DNA of 64,000 nucleotides from contig NZ_NPMR01000001.1 in assembly GCF_002245215.1 (NCBI RefSeq), forward strand, positions 806,001-870,000. The letters are read 5' to 3'. The position numbers and the translations under genes are program-made. Below are positions 43,928 to 53,400 of this stretch, in pieces. This DNA is from Microbacterium sp. Yaish 1. Lineage in GTDB: Bacteria; Actinomycetota; Actinomycetes; Actinomycetales; Microbacteriaceae. The notes under the pieces were generated by a model, which made no database searches, was not told the origin of the DNA, and worked only from the letters and a program-made list of their open reading frames with translations. The stretch's first letter is position 1; each line of letters starts with the position of its first letter.

Positions 43928-45136
43928 TCAGGCCGGCGAGGGGCCGCGCAGCGCGGCCAGCACAGCGTCGACGACCTCGAGGTTCGAGAAGATCGCGTCG
44001 TGTCCGCACGCCCCGCCGAAGGGCGGCGCGGCGACCTGGCCCGACAGGACCATGCCGACTCCCGCGGCACCGGGCGGCAGATCCGTCCGGCACGTGATGA
44101 CGGTGGTCTCGCTCGCACCGGCGAGCGCGGAGTCCTCGGCCACGAGCCCGTCACCGAGGCGGGCCTCTCCGATCCCCGTCGGCAGCGGCATCGTGACGAC
44201 GGCCGATCCGGCGATCGCGTGCACGTGCAGGCCCGCGGGCCAGTCGGGCAGGTCGGCGAGGTCGGCGGACCCGGCTCGCAGCGCGGTGCCGGCCGGCCCC
44301 AGCGCCGCGATCCCCGTCCGGATGATGGGCGGCAGATCGCAGCCGCCGCGGGCGTCGGTGGCGAGCTGGTTGTTGCAGACCGCGCCGATCCAGGGCAGCA
44401 CGAGGTTCTGCAGCACCGGCACCGTCGACATCGTGGCGCGGATCGCCGCGGCGATGTCGACCGCGACGTTCGCGATGTCGGACCCCTGCGAGGGGGCGGC
44501 GACGGTGACGACCTCGCCGATGAGCGCAGCGATCGCGGGGTCGTCTCGCAGCGCGTAGCGCAGCGCCAACCCGCCCATCGAGTGCGTCACGATGTCGACC
44601 GGACCGTGGACGCTGTCCGCGATCGACCGGATCGCGGCGGCGAGGTTGTCGGCCGACCCGTTCGAGCCCACCCATCCCGCCGAGTTCGCGGAGTAGTCGA
44701 AGGCGTACACCGCGAGGCCGGGCTGCGCCTCGAGCCGCTCCTGCAGCGAGGCCGTCATCCCGCGTGCCACCGGGGCGCCCGAACCGTCGCGCCACTGCAC
44801 GGGACGCGAGAACGGCGATCGTGCGTAGGAACGCTGTCCGTCCGCAGCGGGGAGCACCGTGCTGAGCCAGCCGTGCACCAGCAGCACCGCCCGCGAGTCC
44901 TGCTCGCCCTCCTGGCTGAACCGCACGACGCGGTCGCCGAGCGCGGCCGCGACTCCCGAGCCGGCGGGGGCGAACGCCGACGACGCCGCCGCGGGGGCGA
45001 GCGTGGCGGTGGCCGCGAGCACGACGACCGTGCTCAACGCGACGAGCGGACGCCACCGGGAACGCCGACGCCGCACCCGCGAGCGCGCGTGTACCACAGC
45101 GCGCGCGAGCGCGCGTGAGCGCCGCCCCAGTTCCAT
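43928..45136 (-). CDS. Secreted lipase/esterase-like alpha/beta hydrolase
   Basis: 402 residues from ATG 45136. A basic N-region (RRRRSRW, about 24-30) and a hydrophobic core ending in AAASSAFA form a signal peptide. The mature enzyme has the oxyanion segment LLVHGWLST near 86, a nucleophile elbow VTHSMGGLALRY near 185 and DLPDWPAG downstream; the candidate His is in GGACGHDAIF near 381. The fold is that of the PGAP1/lipase class 2 group. Substrate unknown; an extracellular lipid or ester is likely. TAGGTA is seven bases upstream of the ATG. It follows no obvious operon. Confidence 0.82.
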   Translation of the reverse strand: MELGRRSRALARAVVHARSRVRRRRSRWRPLVALSTVVVLAATATLAPAAASSAFAPAGSGVAAALGDRVVRFSQEGEQDSRAVLLVHGWLSTVLPAADGQRSYARSPFSRPVQWRDGSGAPVARGMTASLQERLEAQPGLAVYAFDYSANSAGWVGSNGSADNLAAAIRSIADSVHGPVDIVTHSMGGLALRYALRDDPAIAALIGEVVTVAAPSQGSDIANVAVDIAAAIRATMSTVPVLQNLVLPWIGAVCNNQLATDARGGCDLPPIIRTGIAALGPAGTALRAGSADLADLPDWPAGLHVHAIAGSAVVTMPLPTGIGEARLGDGLVAEDSALAGASETTVITCRTDLPPGAAGVGMVLSGQVAAPPFGGACGHDAIFSNLEVVDAVLAALRGPSPA

Positions 45137-45229
45137 GGATCCATACCTAGCAGGTTGCGATGACGGGTGCGTAACGGAAGACACCGGAGCTTAGCGGGGG
45201 CTCGCTGACAGAACGCCGGTGCGGGACGA

Positions 45230-46195
45230 TCAGACCTTCCGCAGGAGCACCCGCTCGACCGCGTGCGACGCTCCCTTGTGGAGGATCAGCGTCGCGCGGT
45301 GCTTCGTCGGCAGGACGTTCTCGACGAGGTTCGGGAGGTTGATGTCGTTCCAGAAGCCGCGAGCCATCTCGACCGCTTCGTCGTCGTCGAGATCGGCGAA
45401 GGTGTTGAAGTACGACGAGGGGTTGTTGAACGCCCCGGCCTTGAGCGCCATGAAGCGGTCGACGTACCACTGGCTGATGTGCTCGGCATCCGCGTCGACG
45501 TAGATGGAGAAGTCGAACATGTCGCTGACGGCCACCTCGTGCGGCGCGGGCGGGGGCGCCAGGACGTTGAGCCCCTCGACGATCACGACGTCGGGGCGGC
45601 GGACGGTGATCTGCGCGTCGGGGACGATGTCGTACCGCATGTGCGAGTAGAACGGCGCATGCACCTCGGGGGCACCCGACTTGACCTCCGTCAGGAACTC
45701 GATGAGCGCACGACGGTCGTAGCTCTCGGGGAACCCCTTGCGCGACATGAGGCCGCGGCGCTCGAGCTCGGCATTGGGGTAGAGGAACCCGTCGGTCGTG
45801 ACGAGCTCGACGCGGGGCGTGCCCGGCCAGCGGCTCATCAGCTCGCGGAGCAGACGCGCCACGGTCGACTTGCCCACCGCGACCGAGCCGGCGACGCCGA
45901 CGACGAAGGGCGTCGTACTGTCCTCCTCGCCGAGGAACGCGTCGGTGTCGGCACCGAGGCGCCGAGTCGCGCTGGCGTACAGCGACAGCAGCCGACTGAG
46001 CGGAAGGTAGACCTGCGACACCTCGCCGAGGTCCATCCGGTCGCCGAGGCCGCGGAGCTGCACGATCTCGGTCTCGGTCAGCGGCTGGGTGACTCCCGCC
46101 GCGAGACGGGACCAGTCGGCGCGGTCGATCTCGCGGTACAGCGCGGGGGCGAGCGGCGCCAGCGCCTGCACATCTTCAGGGGACATCGCGCTCAT
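45230..46195 (-). CDS. coaA: Type I pantothenate kinase
   Basis: 321 residues. P-loop GVAGSVAVGKST (about residues 98-109), VTTDGFLYPN near 134, SFxESYD-type segment GFPESYDRRAL near 153 and FNNPSSYFNTFADL near 254 are diagnostic. It catalyses the first, regulated step of coenzyme A synthesis. The ATG is preceded by GGGGG. The gene is divergent from the phosphatase gene at 46252. Confidence 0.97.
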   Translation of the reverse strand: MSAMSPEDVQALAPLAPALYREIDRADWSRLAAGVTQPLTETEIVQLRGLGDRMDLGEVSQVYLPLSRLLSLYASATRRLGADTDAFLGEEDSTTPFVVGVAGSVAVGKSTVARLLRELMSRWPGTPRVELVTTDGFLYPNAELERRGLMSRKGFPESYDRRALIEFLTEVKSGAPEVHAPFYSHMRYDIVPDAQITVRRPDVVIVEGLNVLAPPPAPHEVAVSDMFDFSIYVDADAEHISQWYVDRFMALKAGAFNNPSSYFNTFADLDDDEAVEMARGFWNDINLPNLVENVLPTKHRATLILHKGASHAVERVLLRKV

Positions 46196-46251
46196 CGTAG
46201 CCCCCGTGCGCCGCCCCGCCGGCGCGCCCGGCCTGCCACTACTGTGAACTC

Positions 46252-47196
46252 GTGCGTCTGGGAGTCCTCGACATCGGTTCGAACACCGTCCACCTGCTCG
46301 TCGCCGATGTCCGCCCCGGTGGGCGCCCGCTGGCCCGGACGAGCAAACGGACGGTGCTGCGACTCATGCGCTACCTCGAGCCCGACGGCTCGATCAGCGA
46401 CGAGGGCGTCCGCGCGCTGGTCGCCGCCGTGACCGAGGCGGTCGCGGTGTCGCGCACCGAGAACGTCGCCGAGCTTCTCGCGACCGCCACGAGCGCCGTG
46501 CGCGACGCGACGAACGGACCGCAGGTGATCGCGGCCATCGAAGCGGCGCTCGGACAGGACCTGCAGGTCCTCGGCGGAGAGTCCGAGGCCCGCTTCACCT
46601 TCCTCGCGGTGCGTCGGTGGTTCGGCTGGTCGGCGGGCGAGATCCTGCTGTTCGACATCGGCGGCGGCTCGCTCGAGATCGCCGCGGGCAGCGACGAGCT
46701 GCCCGACACCGCCGCTTCGGTACCGCTGGGAGCGGGCCGCATGACCGTGCAGTTCCTGCCCGCCGACCCGCCGGGCGAGGGGGCCGTGGAGGTCTTGCGC
46801 GAGCACGCGCGGGCGACACTGGGCCCCGTGGTCTCCGCGATGTCGGCCGGTCCCCGCCCCGATCACGTCGTCGGGTCGTCCAAGACGATCCGTTCGCTCG
46901 CGAAGCTCGCGGGATACCCGGTGCCGGGCTGGTCGGGGATCGAGCGGATGACGCTGCCCCGCTCGGCGCTCGGCTCGTGGATCCCGCGGCTCGCCCGCAT
47001 CCCGGCATCCGCCCGTCAGGAGCTGCCGGGTATCACGGCCGATCGCACCTTCCAGATCGTCGCGGGCGCGGTCGTGTTGCACGAGGCGATGCGGGCGTTC
47101 GACGTCGACGAGCTCGAGGTCTCGCCCTGGGCCCTGCGCGAGGGCGTGCTCCTGCGCTACATCGAGTCGTTGTCCTGGAGCGCCCCGCGCCCCTGA
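46252..47196 (+). CDS. Ppx/GppA-family phosphatase
   Basis: 314 residues. The ASKHA fold shows LGVLDIGSNTVHLLV at the N-terminus, ATATSAVRDATN near 79, LGGESEARFTF near 106 and FDIGGGSLEIA near 133. Family members hydrolyse polyphosphate or pppGpp. It is the short two-domain form without the HD domain, as in mycobacterial Ppx1/Ppx2. GTG start with TACTGT six bases upstream suggests a leaderless mRNA. Its end overlaps the convergent kinase-like gene by 40 bases. Confidence 0.92.
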   Translation: MRLGVLDIGSNTVHLLVADVRPGGRPLARTSKRTVLRLMRYLEPDGSISDEGVRALVAAVTEAVAVSRTENVAELLATATSAVRDATNGPQVIAAIEAALGQDLQVLGGESEARFTFLAVRRWFGWSAGEILLFDIGGGSLEIAAGSDELPDTAASVPLGAGRMTVQFLPADPPGEGAVEVLREHARATLGPVVSAMSAGPRPDHVVGSSKTIRSLAKLAGYPVPGWSGIERMTLPRSALGSWIPRLARIPASARQELPGITADRTFQIVAGAVVLHEAMRAFDVDELEVSPWALREGVLLRYIESLSWSAPRP

Positions 47197-48935
47197 CCGC
47201 CGCTGACGCCGACGCCCGCGCTGACGGGCACGGACGCTTCGAGCACGACGTGACGGCCGTTCTGGAACACGCGCGCCGATGGTCCGAGGCCGGCCACGCC
47301 CAGACCGGGCGCCGTGCCCGCGTCGGTTCGCAGTCTGCCGGGCGTGCGGACGCGCACCGACAGCGACGCTCCGTCGGCGGCCCCCCGGACCTCGATGTCC
47401 GCCGAGCGTGCCGCGGCGTGCTTGACCGCGTTCACGAGCCCTTCGGCGACGATCGCGACGACGCGGGTCGTCACGATCGCGTCCGACATCGCGACCGTCG
47501 CGACCGGATCCACGTCGGTGGACACCGTCAGAACGGGTCCCCAGATCGCGACGGTCTCGGCGAGGTTCGCCGATCGCGCAGCCGGGGCCCCGTCGGCACC
47601 GAGGGCATCGGACAGCCCCGCGTCGATCGCCAGCTCGAAGTCGCGGATGTCGGCGACGGTGGCGATCTCGTCGTCGACGCGGGCCGCCAGGATGACGCAG
47701 GTGGCCTGGACTCGGCTGTGGAGCACGTCGGACGCGTGCGCCAGGTCCTGCCGCGTGCTGGAGGTCTGGTCCGCGGCGGATCGGACGACCGCCTGCAGCG
47801 CGCGGCCGAGCCGGCGCGTCTCGACCCGGCCACGGTGGATCGCCTCGGCGCACAGCGCCGCGACGACCGCGATGCCCGGCAGGGCGAGGGCGGGGATGAC
47901 CGGCACGAAGCTCGGCTCCCCCACGATCACGGCCGCGGCAGCGGCCACGACGAACCCCGCGACACCCCAGACCGCGACGAGGCGGATGCCGCGCTGGCGC
48001 CCGGAGCAGCGGCCGGCGAACCGGCGGGTGAGCCGGTCGACCGCGAGACAGAGCGCGAAGACGCCCGCGATGAGGACCGCCGCGACGACGGGCCCCTCGG
48101 TACGCAGCGCGAACGGCGCGCTGCCCGCGGCGAAGATGGCGCCGACGAGGCCCGGTGCGGGCGGACGCAGTCGCTCGAACAGCGTCCGCGCCGCGTCCAC
48201 CACCGTTGCAGCCGCGGGGTCGGGAAGGATGCCGGTGAGCTCCGCTCCGGCGCGATCCCGAGCCCGGTGGCTCACCGAGCGGACGTTGTCGGAGAAGTCC
48301 CGCACGCGCTCGAAATCGAGCGGGGAGGCGACGAGCGCCGCCAGCGCGGTGCGCAGAGCACTGATCTCCGACGCGAGGAAGTCACGCGTCTCGCGTTCGT
48401 AGCGACCGGCGCGGCGCTGCTCATCGGTCACGGTCCGCAGCGCGTCGGCCAGACGCGTCTGCGCCGTCCGCGAGCTCGCGTAGAGCTGCTCGGTGACGGC
48501 CACGAGCGAGAGGACGCTGACCCACGCGACGACGTTCGTGACGATCCGTTCGCTCCAGGCCGGATCCGACCCGAGGCCGAACACCCCGACGGCCAGCGCG
48601 TCGTTGAGGAAGGGGCGCGAGACGGCGGCGACGGCGAGAGCAGCCAGCACGAGCGCACCGCGTGCCGCCCGCGACGGGATCCGCCGTTCCGCGAGCACGA
48701 CCGGCAGCAGGCCCGCGGCCAGGACCGCGGCGGCGACCAGCCCGGAGAGCTGCGCCGCGAGGAGCTCCAGCGGCGTGTCCACGGTCGCGTAGGGCGCCAG
48801 GACGACAGCGGACACGGGGAAGGCGACGAGGGCGCTCCACCGCGTGAAGAACCTGCCGCTCGAGACGGCATCCCACCAGATCGCGACACCCGGACGAACC
48901 CGCGCTCGATGTCGCGATGTTCGCCCCCGGCTCAC
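47157..48935 (-). CDS. Membrane sensor-kinase-like protein with altered ATP-binding domain (paralogue 1)
   Basis: 592 residues. Two hydrophobic blocks, about four helices each (residues about 25-150 and 270-380), flank a coiled region. A possible HisKA_3-like phosphoacceptor His lies in DVLHSRVQ (about 402). The N-box is intact (EGLVNAVKHA, about 500), but the usual DxG loop is replaced by RTPGRL, followed by GLGVAGLG. It is clearly related to the protein at 59962-61593 (shared WWxAVSxGxFxTRWSA start). GTG 48935 has a strong GGGGG ribosome site; a GTG at 48971 is a poorer choice. No response regulator is adjacent. Signal unknown. Confidence 0.75.
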   Translation of the reverse strand: MSRGRTSRHRARVRPGVAIWWDAVSSGRFFTRWSALVAFPVSAVVLAPYATVDTPLELLAAQLSGLVAAAVLAAGLLPVVLAERRIPSRAARGALVLAALAVAAVSRPFLNDALAVGVFGLGSDPAWSERIVTNVVAWVSVLSLVAVTEQLYASSRTAQTRLADALRTVTDEQRRAGRYERETRDFLASEISALRTALAALVASPLDFERVRDFSDNVRSVSHRARDRAGAELTGILPDPAAATVVDAARTLFERLRPPAPGLVGAIFAAGSAPFALRTEGPVVAAVLIAGVFALCLAVDRLTRRFAGRCSGRQRGIRLVAVWGVAGFVVAAAAAVIVGEPSFVPVIPALALPGIAVVAALCAEAIHRGRVETRRLGRALQAVVRSAADQTSSTRQDLAHASDVLHSRVQATCVILAARVDDEIATVADIRDFELAIDAGLSDALGADGAPAARSANLAETVAIWGPVLTVSTDVDPVATVAMSDAIVTTRVVAIVAEGLVNAVKHAAARSADIEVRGAADGASLSVRVRTPGRLRTDAGTAPGLGVAGLGPSARVFQNGRHVVLEASVPVSAGVGVSGGQGRGALQDNDSM

Positions 48936-49092
48936 ATCCGCCCCCTCGACTTCGGCGGGCCCCTGCCGCACCGGCCGAAATCCTAGCGAACCCGAGCGAC
49001 GCCGCTGTTAACGCGCGCCGCGCATCATACGCGCGCCCCGAGGCGATGGCACGCGCTGGGATCGGCCCTGCCCCGCCCCCTAGCGTGAGCGG

Positions 49093-50307
49093 ATGCAGAG
49101 CTACGACTACCTCATCGTCGGCGGCGGGATGGTCGCCGACGCGGCCGCCCGCGGCATCCGTGCACTCGACGAGAGCGGCACGATCGGCATCCTCAGCGCC
49201 GACGTCGACGAGCCCTATACGCGCCCGGCGCTGTCGAAGAAGCTGTGGACCGACCCCGATTTCACGTGGGATCAGGTTCCGCTGGGCACAGCGGCGGACA
49301 CCGGGGCCGACGTCCGCCTGCAGGCCCTCGTCACCGCGATCGATCGCGACGGACGGTCGGTCGTCGTCGGCGACGGCGAGGGCGAACGCGTCGGCTACCG
49401 CCGGCTGCTCCTCGCCACCGGTTCGCGTCCGCACGAGATCGATGCGCCCGACAGCGACCGGGTGCTGTTCTTCCGTTCGGCGGAGGACTATCGCCGGCTG
49501 CGCAGGCTCGCGACCGAGGGCCGACGAGTCGTGGTGGTCGGCGGCGGCTACATCGGCGCCGAGCTCGCCGCGGCGCTCGTCCAGAACGACGTCGAGGTCG
49601 ACCTGGTCTTCCCGAGCCGCACGCTCGGCGACGGCACGTTCCCGCCGGAGCTCGCCGAGCGTTACGAGGGCTTGTTCCGTGACGCCGGTGTGCGCCTCAT
49701 CGCCGGCCGGCGAGTCGACGAGGTGGTCGCGGACGGGAAGGATGCGGCGGACGATGCTCTGGAAGTCGTCCTCGACGACGGGTCGCGTCGGGGCTGCGAC
49801 GCGGTCGTGCTCGGGCTCGGCGTCTCGCCGGTGACGGACCTCGCCGAAGCGGCCGGCCTCGCCGTCGACGACGGCGTCGTGGTCGACGAGCTGCTCGCGA
49901 CCAGTGATGATGCGATCTGGGCAGCGGGCGACATCGCCTCGTACCCCGATCGCCTGCTCGGCCGCACGCGCGTCGAGCACGTCGACAACGCCCAGGAGAT
50001 GGGCCGCGCGGCCGGGCGCGCGATGGCGGGCAGCGGCGAGGCCTACCGGCACACCCCCTCCTTCTACTCGCAGGTGTTCGGCGTCCGGTGGGAGGCCGTC
50101 GGCACCCTCGACCCCGATCTCGACACGCTCATCGTGGACATCGGCCAGGACGAGTCGGGCCCGCGGACGGTGGTGTACTACCGCGACGAGACGGGCGCGC
50201 CGGTCGGCGTGCTGCTGTGGAACGTGGCCGGCGCGACGGATGCCGCACGCCTCGTGCTCGCCGAGTCGCCCACCGCCGCGGCGGAGTTGCGCGGGCGCAT
50301 CGCCTGA
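49093..50307 (+). CDS. FAD-dependent NAD(P)H oxidoreductase (ferredoxin reductase-like)
   Basis: 404 residues. The FAD Rossmann motif is LIVGGGMVADAAARG (about 7-21), LLLATGSRPHEID near 111, the NAD-binding VVVVGGGYIGAELA near 153 and the flavin-site AAGDIASYPDRL near 276. This is the glutathione-reductase-like fold of ferredoxin/rubredoxin reductases. The redox partner is not encoded beside it. TAGCGT lies six bases upstream of the ATG, so the message is probably leaderless. It is divergent from the kinase-like gene, with a 157-base spacer. Confidence 0.9.
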   Translation: MQSYDYLIVGGGMVADAAARGIRALDESGTIGILSADVDEPYTRPALSKKLWTDPDFTWDQVPLGTAADTGADVRLQALVTAIDRDGRSVVVGDGEGERVGYRRLLLATGSRPHEIDAPDSDRVLFFRSAEDYRRLRRLATEGRRVVVVGGGYIGAELAAALVQNDVEVDLVFPSRTLGDGTFPPELAERYEGLFRDAGVRLIAGRRVDEVVADGKDAADDALEVVLDDGSRRGCDAVVLGLGVSPVTDLAEAAGLAVDDGVVVDELLATSDDAIWAAGDIASYPDRLLGRTRVEHVDNAQEMGRAAGRAMAGSGEAYRHTPSFYSQVFGVRWEAVGTLDPDLDTLIVDIGQDESGPRTVVYYRDETGAPVGVLLWNVAGATDAARLVLAESPTAAAELRGRIA

Positions 50308-50320
50308 CCGGGACCTCAGT

Positions 50321-50337
50321 GAATCCTGAGCGGATTC
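50321..50337. other. Small hairpin upstream of the TIG-repeat gene
   Basis: GAATCC (50321-50326), five-base loop, GGATTC (50332-50337), within a wider region holding CTCAG/CTGAG and TTCACTCAGG elements. It lies 14 bases after the oxidoreductase stop and could be a weak terminator or a regulatory site for the gene at 50479. The rest of the 171-base gap shows nothing clear. Confidence 0.35.
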
Positions 50338-50478
50338 TGATGGTTCACTCAGGCGCTGTCAAGACGTTTCCTCCGGTGAGGACGGCTCTCTAGCTTCGCG
50401 GGCAGACGCGCGCCTCAGGGCCGCCGTCGGCCGCGTGACGATGGTCGCGCGGCTCCGTTCGATGATGAGGGGGACCCG

Positions 50479-53400
50479 GTGGTCGATGCGAGCACGGGAA
50501 CGAGGAAGCGGCCGACGACGAGAAGAGGAGGACGCGCACCCGACCGGCCACCACGACGCTGGCTGCCGTTCCTGGCAGCCGGCACCGCGCTGGGTCTGAC
50601 GGCGGGCTCGCTGGGCGCCGGTGCGGCGATCGCGGCACCGACGGATCGTGCGGAGTCCGAGGCGGTCTTCCTCTCGAGCAGCGGAGCGCTCGACCTGGAC
50701 AGCATCGCGGCCCTCGCCGGCGCCTACGGCGCCTTCCCGCCGGCCTCCGAGTCCTCCAGCTCGCTGGACCTCTCGCTGCTCGGCGCGATCGACATCGGTC
50801 TGGGGCTGCAGCTGTTCGGGCCGAACAGCATCGTCTCGCTCGGCGCGACCGAGCAGTATCAGCGGAGCACCGCCACCGAGGCGTACGCCGCGACCGGCCT
50901 GCTCGCGGCCGACGGCGCTATCGCCGTCGGGGACGGCAGCCCCGGTCAGAACACGACGCTCAATCTCACGCCCGTCCTCGGCGCAGTGGGTGCCGACGGG
51001 CTCATCAGCCAGCTGTCGGTGGAGCTCGGTGCGGTCTCGGCATCCGCTCTGGCGACCCGCGCCGCGGGCGGCGTGACGACCTCGGGCGACTATCAGATCG
51101 CCAGCGGGCTCGTCACCGCGAACGCCCCCGCCCTCACGGGCCTCACCACCGCGCTGGATGCCGACCTCACGACGATCGGCGAGTCCGTCACGGCGCTGGG
51201 TGCGACCGGCGGCCCCGTCGATACGACGGTCGGCGGACTGCTCGGCGGCATCGACACCGTGCTCGAGACCGCTCTCGGCGGCCTCGTCGACCTCGAGGAC
51301 CCGACGGTGACCACGGGGCTCGCCCTCGACCTCAGCGGGGTCCTGGACACGGCGACGGCGACTCCGTTCGTCTCCGGTCCGCTGACGGTGACGCTCAGCA
51401 CGGGCGAGATCGTCATCGATCTCGACGAGGTGTACGACCTCAACGCTCTGGCGCCCGGGACCGAGCTCATCGACGCGGCGACTCTGAACGGCGAGGTCAC
51501 CGCTGCCCTCAGCGACATCCTCACCGCTCAGCTGCCCGCGCGCGTCGGAACGGCGCTGACCGCGGCGCTCAACGGGACGGCGGCCACCATCGTGATCGAC
51601 ACCGGTGTCGCGGTCGCGCTGCCGCTCGTGCCCCCGAGCGTCGGCGACCTCACGATCACGGTCGACGGCACCGTCGGCGGGCTGCTCGGCACGCCGGGCT
51701 CGGCCGCCCCGGTCGTGACGGCCGACGGGACTCTGCTCGGACTGCCGCTCGGCCCCCTCGCCGACCCGATCGTCGATGTCGTGGTCGGCTCGATCCTCCC
51801 CGCCGTCGGAGACCTCATCGAGACGGTGCTGAGCACCGACGCGGTCGAGGACCTCGTGACGACGGCGGCGACCGGCACCGTCACGACGCTCGCGCCGCTG
51901 GTCGACGTGCTTCAGGACGTCGTGTCCCTCACCGCGAACGTCCAGGAGGCGCCGGGTGACTTCCGTGACCCGCGCGGCCTCGACGACGGCTCCTTCACGC
52001 AGCGCGCGCTCGTCGTCGCCGTCGCTCCCGCGCTTCTGGGGGTGGAGCTGAACCTCGCGTCCGCGACCGTGCGCGCCGTGCCGCTCGCGGTTCCCGCAGA
52101 CCTGGCGATCGACCCGGCTCGGGGTCCCGTGACCGGCGGAACCACCACCACCATCTCCGGAACGGGCCTCGACTCGGTGACCTCCGTCGACTTCGGCGGC
52201 GTTCCGGCGACGTCGTTCACGATCAACCCGGACGGGACGATCACCGCCGTCACCCCGCCGCAGGCCGCGGCCGGAGTCGTTCCGGTCACCGTCACGAACG
52301 TCGACGGTGCCGATGACTCGCTCGCGTTCGAGTACTTCGACGTCACCGCCGTGGATGCGATCGCACCGCCGTCGGGCTCGACGCTCGGCGGGGACACCGT
52401 CACGATCACCGGAACCTGTCTCACGGGGACGACCGCCGTCCTGTTCGACGGCGTCGCGGGAACCGACCTCACCGTCGTCAGCGACACGCAGCTGACCGTG
52501 ACGACGCCGGCGGGAACCGCGGGCGCGGTCGACGTCGAGATCGTCAACCCCACCGACTGCGGCGGCACCGTCGTCGATGACGGATTCGTCTACGTCGAGC
52601 CCGGCGCACCGGCTCTCGCCTCGATCACCCCGGAGCGCGGCACCGAGCTGGGCGGCACCGTCGTGACGATCACGGGCGAGGACTTCACCGGGACCACCGC
52701 GGTCACCTTCGACGGCATCGCCGCCACCGACTTCGAGGTCGTCAGCGACACCGTCATCGAGGCGACGACGCCGGCCCACGCACCCGGTGTCGTGGATGTC
52801 GTGGTCACGAACGAGGCGGGAGCGTCAGCACCGCTGGACTTCGAGTACATCGACGTCGCCGAGATCGATGAGGTCGCGCCCGGCAGCGGGCCCGAGGCCG
52901 GCGGCAACACCGTCGTGATCACGGGCGACTGCTTCACCGGTGCGACCGGCGTCACCTTCGGCGGAGTCCCCGCGACGAGCTTCACCGTCGACGGGCCGAC
53001 CCAGATCACGGCGGTCGTCCCGGCGGGGACGGCCGGCACGGTCGACGTCGTCGTGGTGGGTGCGGGCGACTGCGGCGCGGCGGAGCTCCCCGACGGCTAC
53101 GAGTACGTGGCACCGCCGGTCGTGACCGATCTCGAGCCGGCAGCGGGCCCCGAGACCGGCGGGACCGTCGTGACGATCGACGGCGAGGGCTTCACGGGCA
53201 CCACCGGCGTCAGCTTCGGCGACACCGCCGGCACCGACCTCGAGGTCGTCAGCGACACCGAGATCCGGGTGACGACGCCTCCGGGCGCACCGGGAACGGT
53301 TCCCGTGGTCATCAGCCACCCCGGCGGTGACGTCGTCGCGGGCGACTTCGAGTACCTGGACGTGCCCGCCGTGACGTCGATCGACCCGGCCACCGGGCCC

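Noticed and set aside
45182..45221. CACCGG/CCGGTG pair downstream of coaA as a terminator
   Set aside because: Six-base arms separated by 28 bases with no compact stem are too weak to call.
50359..52779. Long minus-strand frame opposite the TIG-repeat protein
   Set aside because: Repetitive Gly/Arg/Asp composition mirrors the repeats on the coding strand, and no start signal was found.
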